Source: Ditylenchus dipsaci
Taxonomy: Eukaryota > Nematoda > Chromadorea > Rhabditida > Anguinidae
Direction: 5' to 3'
Assembly (NCBI GenBank): GCA_004194705.1
Contig: SADC01000005.1
Coordinates: 248,001 to 312,000 of the forward strand
Length of the DNA stretch: 64,000 bases
The notes beneath the pieces were generated by a model. It saw nothing but the letters and a program-made list of their open reading frames with translations, ran no database searches and was not told the origin of the DNA. Positions 1-9,949 of the stretch are shown here, one piece after another. The translations under genes were made by a program, and so were the position numbers. How positions within the stretch are numbered: position 1 is the first letter of the stretch; every line of letters begins with the position of its first letter.

Positions 1-88
1 AAGTGACACTTCATCATGGCATGCTGAAAAAATTGACTATTCGAACGGGATATAATCTGAATCAAATTTACTAGAAATATCTGTGAAA

Positions 89-470
89 GGACCCTGTCTC
101 TTCCTTATCATGGCAATTTCGAACATTTGAATGCGCGCGGGACCACATGGATTTTGTCAATAATGTTTTTTAACTATTTTTTGGTTTGCATTTTAAATTT
201 CAAACTTATTTTCTATTCGATATAAGTCACACTTCGTCAATGACAGTTATGGAGCAGTGAAAGTCGGATAAGTTGTTTGATCTGGTGTTGTCAAGCAACG
301 TTGGGCTCGACTAGTGAATGGTTCTAAATTTTGATTAAATTTACAAGTTTATTTATTAAACAATAAGCGCAAATAAAAAAACAATTTGAAATTATTATTG
401 AGAAAATGTGTGTGGTCCTGCGCGAATTCAACGTTTTCAAATTGCCATGATAAGGAAGAGACAGGGTCCT
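89..470. repeat. Foldback MITE with 60-bp arms
   Basis: The left arm 89-147 (GGACCCTGTCTCTTCC...) is the reverse complement of 411-470 with few mismatches. The inner arm ends carry the GCGCGGGACC motif also seen in hairpins at 17625-17715, 38600-38730 and 42440-42600, so this is one dispersed family. No coding sequence lies between the arms. Confidence 0.75.
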
Positions 471-639
471 TCAATGTTAAGATTAAATTATTTAATTCCT
501 GATTCCGCTATTAGTGGGATACCACAAGAACGAAAGCGATTTTTTGCCACTCAGAATCTCGCAATTAATCTTGTAAGCAAAATTAAAATGTGGATAGGAA
601 ATTCACGCTATTGCAATATATCGTATTTTTTATCTTAGA

Positions 640-1430
640 AAAAATACCTATTAAGAATCGGAAAAGGTTTGAATCGATCTCTTGTGTGCTTGACCAAATC
701 CGAAAAAAAAATTGGTAGAGCTCGTATGAGTTAAGAAATACAAAAAAGCTTTGAAAAATGTTGTCTCTGCCCTGAGATGCAGACCCTCAAAGTCGAGATT
801 AGCGGTCTATCAGAGGGGATGGCGGTCAATAACTCTATTAAAGGAAATACGTACAGCCAGGAGTGTCTTGAACCACCATTTTCAAAAAAAAAGTGTACGA
901 ATGTTACTTGTGATTGATAGCCAGGATCTGAGGCTAAGCCTGAGCTTGCGGGCCTAACCCTAAATGAAAATTTTACGCGGGAAGTGACGGTGTAGGTGTC
1001 ATGTGGGCCGGAAGATTATTCAAAATCTGAACAGACTGAACAATTTCAATTTATCCAATGATTTTTTTATTTCAGATCCCATCTGATAATTCTTTGCGAA
1101 TTTAACATAGATAGTAGTTCCATTGCCTACCAGACAATTTCCGATATTTTCGGAAAGTGTCACACGACATTTTCCAAAAATATTGGAAATTGTCTGGTAG
1201 CCGTTCCATTATCCCTCGCAATCCTTTCTTAAAGAGAAGTTCCGTAATTTTGTAGTTTTATGGCCACCTCGACCCAAAGAAAAATGGGAAATAGAGTGTT
1301 TGGGCTTGAACGAAAGCCTACAATGTGCTGAGTACGATAGCACCGAATTCAACAGAATAGGACGTCTTTGTGCTTGTTAAGAAGATCAACACATTCTGCG
1401 TCGAATAAGTATTAAACGACTATCAATCAT
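640..1430. other. Gene-free stretch with a 74-bp hairpin at 1127-1200
   Basis: No supported gene. A near-perfect palindrome at 1127-1200 (CTACCAGACAATTTCC and its complement) encloses a short loop. The remainder is AT-rich unique-looking sequence that may include 3' flank of the minus-strand rapsyn gene. Confidence 0.5.
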
Positions 1431-1437
1431 CATATTT

Positions 1438-1544
1438 TCATCGAGTATGGACTGTTCCAAGAGATGTTCTGGTTTTTCTGAGTACGAATTCCGAGTCCGG
1501 AATGGGACAAAAAGGACATAACGTCGGTACCCGTGATACTCTTC
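1438..1544 (-). CDS. Possible terminal RING-half exon of rapsyn
   Basis: After a TTTTAG acceptor, one frame reads [20 protein letters not shown] and runs to a TGA at 1438-1440. The Cys-Pro-x-Cys motif resembles the second half of the rapsyn RING (SCPNC in vertebrates). The preceding candidate exon (about 1996-1795) contains [14 protein letters not shown] and SGLCHYV, plus a stretch [15 protein letters not shown] where a canonical RING would have Cys and His. If these exons belong to rapsyn, the central zinc ligands are missing or obscured by indels. This is inference from position, strand and one short motif. Confidence 0.35.
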
Positions 1545-4500
1545 CTAAAACAACCTCCACTACATGATAGGCATAAAAAAATTAGGGTCAGAAATCGAGG
1601 TAACAAAATGAGGTTCAAAAAATGCAAAAAACTGCTTTTAAAGTGACTTCTACTTGCTAATGGCAAAAAATATTTTTTATAAAAAGCACTATAAACTTGT
1701 TGTTGAGTTCGGAAAGTAAGTTTGATGAAACAATTTAGTGTGAAATTTAAGTTCTGAAACTCAACAAAAAGTGGACAATGTTTTTTTAATATAAAATATT
1801 TGATGATCTATCAGAAAGTGGAAGTCGCTTCAATGTCTGGGATAAAATTATTCGACAACCTGACATAGTGGCACAGGCCACTGACCACGTTGAACACATT
1901 GTGGTAAACAGGAAGACATATAGTTTTGAGAAGCTCCACTCGAACTCCTGCCGGTCACGGCTCAATTTTCCGAACACCTTTTTGTTTCTATCTCAGCTCG
2001 CAGCCATCATTTTTCACCGATTTAACAGATCTACGAAATGTCCGACGTAGTCTGTAGCGACATTTTTAGCCGACGTGGTCGTAGGAGGGTTAACAACCCA
2101 TGGTATTTTTTAAAGGTTGTATTTTTGGAGCAAAGTCGGTGTGTAAATGTAAAAATTTCAAGCTTACCTTGCAACCAATGATTTTGGCCAGCTCCAAACA
2201 CTTTTTGTTGAGTTGAATTGCTTGACACTCACACTGGCCAGTGTAGTGACTTCTAGACTCGGAAGCAGATTTTGCTGAAAAATCTAATGGAAGTTTGGCC
2301 AAGTTAAAAAAAGCGTACACATTGAGCCTAGGACAATCACTTCACCCATTCTATCATTGATTTGTCTCATCAGGCGAAAGGATTGCTCGTAACGTGCCCA
2401 ACTTTTCTGGAAAAAAACTAATTAGTTATAATTTCAAGTAGTGATGTGCAGCTGCATTCCATCATTGTGCGGATCATCCCAATACCAAAAACGACTGTAC
2501 GCGAATTTGGTCCACGACCGTAATGACCATACTTTTTACATTGTGGCCAGAGTCAGACTAGCCGCCCGTCTGCCTGCCCTCTTGTTTTTTAGGCGACTTT
2601 TTTTCTAATTTCGGCTTTAAAATGTTTCTTTAAGGCGTTTTTCCATGAATTTTTGCTAAGCAATGGTTGCTCAAAAGTAGTCAGTTGAAATACAGTTAAA
2701 ATACAGAAGCCAAAAGTAGCCAAAAACACCCATGTTTGGGTGATATGACATCCATGCGTATCAGTAAAAAAAAGACACTTTGAAAGTGACTGTGCAATAT
2801 AGCCACAAAATATGCACAAATGCTTACCGTTATGGTTTCTTTTGCCTCACTTTCGCCCAATTCTCAAAATTTTACATTTATTTACCAATAGTTTAGACAA
2901 ATAATTACAAACCTCTGTTTATGTCAGCCATGCTGCATAAACACCTAAATAAATCAACCCAATTTTCACAAGTTGTCTATCAATCTGACTGCCAACCTGG
3001 CATATATAGAACGATTCCCAGTTTGCTGAGACAGGCGTAGCGCTTCCTCACAAGCCTCTTTGGCATCCACCAAAGAACTTTGCGGCGCAACACTACAGAC
3101 AGGTGGTACAGAATTGTACTCTTGTACTTGGCATGCACATTGTCCACAGTGACTAACTGTAGGATGGACAGGGCATTGCGCAGGAAAATAAGTGCTTTGT
3201 TTAAATCTCTATAGTTTTTTTTCAAATTATACTAGAAATGAGAGTTAGAAGGAAAAAAATTACTTGAGCAAAGTGAACAAAGAGCCTAGGCCAACGCATA
3301 CTTGTAGCTCTGGAATAAAGGGTTTGATTTGGCGCTCGAGAAAAATTACAATTGACTCTCGTTTATCTGAACCTCTACAAGTTCATTTCCGTCTAGGGTC
3401 TTTGCCTGTCTAATCCGAAAAATTGAAAAGTTTCCACTTTTGCCAGGCGTTTTTCTTATATTTTCATACTCTCAATTAATCGACACCTAATTATTTTAAA
3501 AAAGTGTCAGCTAATTGAGAGTTGCAAATTTTTAATAGTAACAGAAATTAAAAGAAGAAACGGAATCCTTGAAATTTTTAGAACTAGACTGATGAATCAC
3601 ATGAATCACGACAAAACGTTAAAAATTTTGGTTTAAAAAAGTGTCGGACACTGGGCGGAAACGAATTTGATTGCGTTTCAGATAAATGAGAGTATATTGC
3701 AGTGGTAGAATCTACCTAAAAGCTTGTCGCCAGTGCCATTAGCTGTGTTCATAGCATGTTCAAATTCTTCCAAACTCGACTGAAATTGACTAAAGCCGAG
3801 CTGGGCAAGTGCTATCGCTAAAACAAATAGGAATTTTGGTAATGCCGACTGCAAAAGCATTTACGACCCACACAAATGAGCATATCCAGGTGTTCTGGAG
3901 TCAATATTGGGGTGTTGAAGACTGGCTCTGCCGTAGCTAATAGCTTTGCTATAGTCAGCCAGCCTCTCATAGGCTTTGGATAAGTTGAGAAAAGCCTCTG
4001 ATTTCATGAAGTCGTCTTGCCTCGAGTTAGCTAGCTCCATTTGCTAAAAATTTCAATAAAGGGTACACGGACGTTTCGCTCCCGGGACATTTCGCTCCCG
4101 AGACATTTCGCTCCCGGGACATTTCGCTCCCGGGACATTTCGCTCCCCGGGACATTTCGTTCCCGGGACATTTCGCTCCCGATTCGAAATTATGACCAAA
4201 ATAGTGATTTTATTAGTCACAACACCCGTACCAGGGTAAGTACGTATTCTGAGAGGTCATCTGCCTCCAAATTCCGAAAACTTCAGCTTTTCCAATTGAG
4301 ATTGCAAAACATGGCTGCCTACTAGTGATGAGGACGGGACCGGGATCGGAACCAGTCCTGGTCCAGAAAATTTGGTCTAAAGTCCCGGTCTCGATGTCCT
4401 GAAATCTATTTGGAAAAGTTCCGGTCCAAGTGTTCGTTATATCGAGCGTTGGTTGTATCGAGCGTTCGCTTTATACAGCGTTTATTTGATTAGTTTTTAA

Positions 4501-5431
4501 AGAAATCCAACAAACCGAAAAAAATAGTTCTTTTTATCGAGAGTTCGTTATATCGGGGGTTTGTTATATCGAGCGTCAACTGTATATCTATATCTCTTGG
4601 TGGTAACTGTGACAGGTGAAAATTTCCTTCATATATTTCTTGATATATGAAGGGTCAGCCCTTATCCCGGACCATGTACCCCAAAGGGGCTTCCTATTGA
4701 ATTAGGTTGCCTGCCGAAGGCAGGCAGGTAGAAAATCTAAAAAAGTCAAACTTTTTTGATGGAAAGTGGTTGGAAACAACGTTTTTATCGGTTTTAGCGT
4801 GTAAGAATTGCTTAGAAATGGTTAAAATCTATTTTTGAAAAAATTTCGATATGGGGAGGAACCGTATAAGTACCCTATTTTGCTATAATGCGACCAGTCC
4901 AGAAAAAAATATTTGCCACCAATTTAATAGGGTCATATAATGCCATTATACCTTTTTCCTTCTATGAATTTTGTTCTTGTTACATTTTTTAACGAAACTG
5001 CGAATGAAAATATTTCAGGGAGCGAAATGTCCCTGGGAGCGAATTGTCCCGGGAGCGAACTGTCCCGGGAGCGAAATGTCGCGGACCCTCAATAAAGTTT
5101 GGTTGCTGATGCTCTCTAACAGCAAAAAATTTTGCGATATTTCGAAATTTTTAATTTTACTTAGACAAAAAGTGGAAACTTACACTCAACGCGTAGTGCA
5201 GCATAGACTCGTAATCACCAGCATCACAAAAGGCTTGGGCCATATAGCCCAGGGTGATGAACCTGTCTTCCGCACTCCTAAACCACTTGTTTTTCAGGTA
5301 TTTTGCCGGAAAAAAACTTGCCTGAGCCTGAGCATGGCCGACCGCCATCGGCCAATGGCCTGCTGATAGTGGCGTTGATGGTAGAGCCGAACACCTGATT
5401 GCATTTGATGTTTGGCGTAGCGTTGACCCAT
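1438..5431 (-). CDS. RAPSN: Rapsyn (43-kDa receptor-associated protein of the synapse), multi-exon gene
   Basis: Rapsyn is a myristoylated TPR scaffold that clusters nicotinic acetylcholine receptors under the postsynaptic membrane. Exons on the minus strand with matching splice phases: 5431-5322, 5277-5184, 4043-3872, 3817-3716, 3309-3264, 3208-2997, 2944-2913, 2862-2828, 2406-2168, then less certain 3' exons near 1996-1795 and 1544-1438. The protein begins MGQRYAKHQ, with the Gly2 expected for myristoylation. TPR motifs follow: [13 protein letters not shown], then [19 protein letters not shown], then [23 protein letters not shown] and CLCSMADIN, all aligning in order with vertebrate rapsyn. 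An in-frame upstream ATG at 5464 would add 11 residues, but the rapsyn-like start is preferred. Intron 1 is a 44-nt GC-AG intron. Two exons need a one-base frame correction, near 3076-3081 and near 2319-2322. Identity is secure; completeness is not. Confidence 0.85.
3349..3699. mobile_element. MITE with inverted ends in a rapsyn intron
   Basis: The ends CAATTGACTCTCGTTTATC and, from the other side, CAATATACTCTCATTTATC are inverted repeats about 25 bp long. The whole 351 bp lies in the intron between rapsyn exons 4 and 5. The CTCG-TTTATC tip resembles the pogo/Tigger-like MITEs elsewhere in the window, but a TA duplication is not clear on both sides. Confidence 0.6.
4061..5088. mobile_element. 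1.03-kb DNA transposon with an 8-bp target duplication, in rapsyn intron 2
   Basis: The sequence TCAATAAA occurs immediately before (4053-4060) and immediately after (5089-5096) this block, a perfect 8-bp target-site duplication. The termini start GGGT and are inverted. Both subterminal zones hold copies of the 16-bp unit CGCTCCCGGGACATTT, in opposite orientations (4071-4172 and about 5018-5085). An 8-bp duplication points to hAT, P or Merlin-type transposition; no transposase is present. The interior holds other repeats (GGTTGTATCGAGCG near 4450 and a GGACCGGGATCGG patch). It sits 8 bp from the splice acceptor AG of rapsyn exon 3. Confidence 0.8.
4071..4172 (+). repeat. Tandem 16-bp repeat (CGCTCCCGGGACATTT)
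   Basis: About six head-to-tail copies with single-base variants. Each unit contains CCCGGG. The inverted counterpart, with about four copies, ends at 5085. These are subterminal repeats of the transposon at 4061-5088 and could serve as transposase binding sites, which is inference. Confidence 0.85.
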
Positions 5432-5773
5432 GGATGGCTCCTCTAGCTCAAACCTGATTCCCATTGGCCCGCTGAAATAGTAGATTGGAAAAAGTTACAA
5501 AAACAAAGTGGACCAACACATTACTTTTATTGGATAGCGCCAACTTAGTAAGCTTAGTAAGCGTTAACTCTAGTAAGGCGGCCGGCCTTTTTTTTGAGCC
5601 TCTAAAAATCAAAAAAATTTCAGGTCAATCTCGAGATTTTTAGGTGCTTATCTAAAATAAAAATATATGATCGATACAGCATGTAAGAGTTAAAAAACAC
5701 AAAAAGATTGGCTAAAACTAGTTATAGGTACTCAAAGTCTAAGAGGCCGCCTTATTAGAGGAAAAACGGTATA

Positions 5774-5859
5774 CAGTCAAAACTCCCAATAACGTGAACT
5801 CCGATTAACGTAATTTTGAAGCTGGTCCTTTGTGGTTACGCTGATGGGAGCTTTGACTG
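5774..5859. mobile_element. 86-bp pogo-like mini-MITE
   Basis: It begins CAGTCAAAACTCCCAATAAC after a TA and ends ...GGGAGCTTTGACTG. The CAGTC...CTC tip is shared with elements at 30826, 47920, 52232 and 62327. The right flank is TG rather than TA, so the duplication is degraded. Confidence 0.6.
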
Positions 5860-8269
5860 TGAGTTGATTTTCCACCATCAAAACCCGAAAGCTTCTTTGA
5901 AAATGTGAAAAAATTCTGTTAGCCCACCTTGTGCGCCTCAACGCGTGCCAATGAACACCGCCACTGGAATAGTGGAATAGTTGGGCAGATTGATAGTGAA
6001 AGACCAATAAAGTAGGTGGAAATACTAGAGGGCTTTTGCCCTTGAATAATGGAAATATAGAGGCTGATGCTAGAGGCAGTAACTGATTCAAACCATTAAT
6101 ACTGGAATGTGAGTTAGTTAAAAAAATGTGATTGTTGCTGTATGTAGCCAATTAAAAAAATGAAAGGTGGCCCTGACTAACAGACTATTGATTCCCTCCA
6201 AACGACTATCGATTCCAATGGAATTTTAGGAAGGGGGTGCAATGGAAGTAGAAAAAAACAATAATGAGATTTATAAAAGCTCTGCTGAAATGCTCGAAAG
6301 TTTTGCTTTCCATTTTAATTTAAAACTACTTTTTTGATAAAAAATGATTATATTCAGGGTTGCTGAAGTTCAAAATTTTTTGAATATTTAGCTACTATTG
6401 AAATTAAGAAAATTTCCCAACGCTTGCTATATTCAAGATATTTAAACAATTTGCTGTCTGACCCTGGTCCAGTTGATTTTGACAAATAAATCACCTAAGA
6501 TCGCGTTCCTAATTATTTTTTTCTGCTCAACACACAAAAAAGGTATTTTAAAAATTGCTGAACTAAACATCTGAATTTTCAAAATTTCATCTCTTAAGAC
6601 TCCCCAGTTCTGGATATTCTTTTAGGATATTGTTGACTGAATTTTGAATAAAAATTACTAAAATTCGACAGGAAACGTGATATACCTTGGTATAGATATA
6701 CCTGCAATGCAAAAAGCCAGATCTGAGTCTGAAAAATTTCTTCGAAAAAGTGATTAGCGTAAATGCTCTAATAGGCGACAGTCTCAAATAACCCGACACC
6801 CCTTTTCAGACCTATTTCTCAGACTGAAGAACTTTTTTGCAAAGCTGTATTTTCGCGTTTACTTCACTCCCACGAGCTCTACCAATTCTTCTTTTTTTGG
6901 TTTTTGGATTTTCACCCAAAAATTTTGAGAGTGACTTTAAAATTTTCTGATTTTGATTGATTGAATATAAGGACATGTCTGCCTATTACAGAAAATACGA
7001 TGTTTATGAAGATGAGTGTCAGAAAAAACAATTTTATTAAAATTTAGATGAAAAAGTTCACTTTAAAGATGTTAAAAGATTATTTACGAAAAGCTATTCA
7101 ACGAGCTTGCCAAAATAAATAAGGGCCAAGAGTTATTGAAACTTTTTCAAATGTTGCTATTATTTACCTAGAAAAATAAATATGACACTTGCAAAATCAA
7201 TTAAAATATCAGGGACAAAATACTAACATACCCATACCAAAAAAACCTTGTTTCAAATAACGATTTCATCAAAAGAAAGAAAATAAGCGTGAGAACCACT
7301 CAAAACCATCTTCCACTAGTACAAAGTAATATTGGCCAGCAAGCAACCCAAAAAACTAACAAGAAAATAGTAAAACCACCAGGCCAGAAACAAGGAAAAG
7401 TAGCCTCTTGCACTACCAGCTAGCTCCAAATCTTGTAGCCCAAACAAAAGGTTCCCTCTATGTGTCTCTCTAGCCCTAAGCCACCCAGCTTAACAAACAA
7501 CAACCAAAAGACCGGCAGAAATCTAGCCAGCAGCAGCAACCAGCCAGCAAACATCAAAGCCTGAAGAAATCTCCAGCCAGCCGAAGAAGAAACATTAGTT
7601 GTTTAGAGACCCCAGTCTTGAGCAGTTTTCAATAGCACTACAGGGTAAAAAACATAAAAAGTCCATGGAAAATAAATTATTATAAATTTGGCAGTTGTTC
7701 ACTTGGGTGTGCTTTTTTTTTTTTGTAAATTATGTTCGAATGACTCCTGAATAATTTTTGAATGCTTTTAACGATAAAAAGGTTTCCTACATAAAAGATC
7801 AATTTATTTTACAAATTTTTGACCCAAATTTGACCATAAACTCAATTTTCCTTGATCCCCCAACGCAAAAAGTCAAATTTCAGTCAAATTTTTTGAGGAT
7901 AGTGTGAGAAAAAAGTTTTTTCATCGTTAAAAGCATATAAAATTACTTAAAAGTAATTTTCATATGCTTTACGAAATATTATAAAATGCGCCTGCCATTC
8001 CCATCTTCCACCACAAGTGCTTTCTATTTTGCAAATTGTTTTTCACGAATACTTTTATGTTGCCATGAAAACCGACACCCTTTTTTAAGAAAACCGGTGG
8101 CGTTAATCGAAAGTCGCGGGTCTTTATGGCAAGATGAAATAATTCGAGAAAAAAGTCTGCAGGATCGAATCACATTTCGCGAATCATATAAAAAATTTAG
8201 TAAATTGTTGAAAAAATTAACATTTATCGGGAACAAACTTTTGGAGGTAATGGTTAAGCGAGGTCTATC

Positions 8270-8778
8270 CTATCAGTACTGGGAACTCGTCCTCGTCTTT
8301 CATCCTACTTATCGTCCTCGTCCGACTAGGACGAGGACGTGGATAAGATTTTTGAAAACCCAATGACGTGGACGAAGGCTAGTTAATTAGACAGTCAAGG
8401 ACGAGCATGTGGACGATAAGGAAGGACGAGTATGAAATTATTTTCCGAAAAGCTAAAAAATATGCTAAGTTTTAATGTTTAAATACTCTTTGAAGCTTGG
8501 AAACCGTGCTCTTAAATTGAGAACACTATGAATAAGACAAACTTGTAGCTGCTTTTTGACTCATTACTTAACTTTTTTCGATAAATTTGTGCATTTCATT
8601 TATTTGTGTTTATAAATTTTGTTTTTTATTAACTCAGCCGAAAATTTTTGTATGGACGAGAAAAGACGAGGACGAAGACGCGATTTTAAAAAGCCAAGAC
8701 GAGGACAAAGGCGCGGACGACATTTTTGAAAAAGCAAGGACGAGGACGAGTAATTTGAGAAATTCCCAGCACTGTATC
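8270..8778. repeat. Inverted-repeat element with GACGAG-rich arms
   Basis: The left side reads TACTGGGAACTCGTCCTCGT and the right side ends in the complementary arrangement (GACGAGGACGAG, then AATTCCCAGCACTG). The arms are imperfect. Short ORFs here are translations of the GACGAG repeat rather than genes. Confidence 0.55.
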
Positions 8779-9949
8779 CTATATTTAGTGCCGATTTTTA
8801 CTTGGTCCCTGTTGTTTTTTTTCCAAATTTCCAACAAAAAATTTTAAGCTTTTATTGACAAATAAACTTTTGAAAATATTTTATTGGAAAAGTATGCGCG
8901 ATTTCATTATCAATAAGAAGATTGAAACAATCTTTGAAGATCTCAGCTTGGAGAATCTGTTTTAGCAAATAAAAATAGTAATAAGACCTATGAAAACCAG
9001 AATAAGCCCTATGTAATAGATTTTTACGGTGGTCAAAATAATAGTAAGTTACTTATTGGTTGTCTTTATAAAAGTTAATAAAAAAGTAGTGTAAAAACAA
9101 CAAGGGGTACCAATTTGAAAATCGATACCCGAAATGAGATAGAGCCGGTTCCACTGCACTGCATATTCTTGTTAGTAGCTCGCTCTAATGAACAGCTCTT
9201 TTTAAATAATCGCACCTCCCATTCGAACTGTTCCTAAGCCAAAATCATATTTTGAAAAAAAAAAGTTTTTATTTTTCTTACCCGCTACGAGATTCACCTA
9301 TGTCAATATTAAGATTTCGGCTTGCCACCTATACATTTCAAAATTGACCAATTTTTTCTGATTATTGAGAGGTTAAAAAATAAATCATTCATAATAAAAG
9401 TTGAAACATAATAGATCCGTCTATAATTGTGGACAAGTCTATAATTATAGAAGCAAAAAGTCGAAGGTGGGTTGGAAAATTATAGACTTGGGTCTATAAT
9501 TCGATATAATACGGTAGTTTTACAAGTCTGGTCCCTATAATTTACAAGTGTGGCCCCTCTTTTTCAGGCTTTTGCTTTTTCTTAGATAAAGGTTTTGCCT
9601 TTTGTTTGCGAAATTGTTTGGTTTGTAAAAACGATCTGCAAAATCCTAATCCTTGCGCTTTTTAAAAAGCATACCTTCAAACCGAATGGCAAAATTCAAA
9701 AAATAGAGATAAAAAAGTGTCGGAACTGAGGCGGGAGCGAACTTTTGAGCTGTCCATAAATCGAGTTTTTTGTGAATATTTTTGTCCCACCCTGTAAAAT
9801 ACTATGGAGCGGTCTTTTTTCTTTTTCGTCTTCTCCAATCTTTGCTAGCTGGCTAATACATGTGTGGGTAAGAAAGGAAGGAAGGAAACAGCAATAATAA
9901 TGAGTTGTTTCCTCCTCCTACTTCCACTTAGCGCATCCATAAATTTTTA

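Noticed and set aside
4071..4172. Tandem array as a CRISPR
   Set aside because: Units are directly contiguous with no spacers, and the DNA is eukaryotic.
4041..4325. 94-codon ORF with [11 protein letters not shown] repeats
   Set aside because: Translation of the 16-bp tandem repeat in a transposon, antisense to rapsyn.
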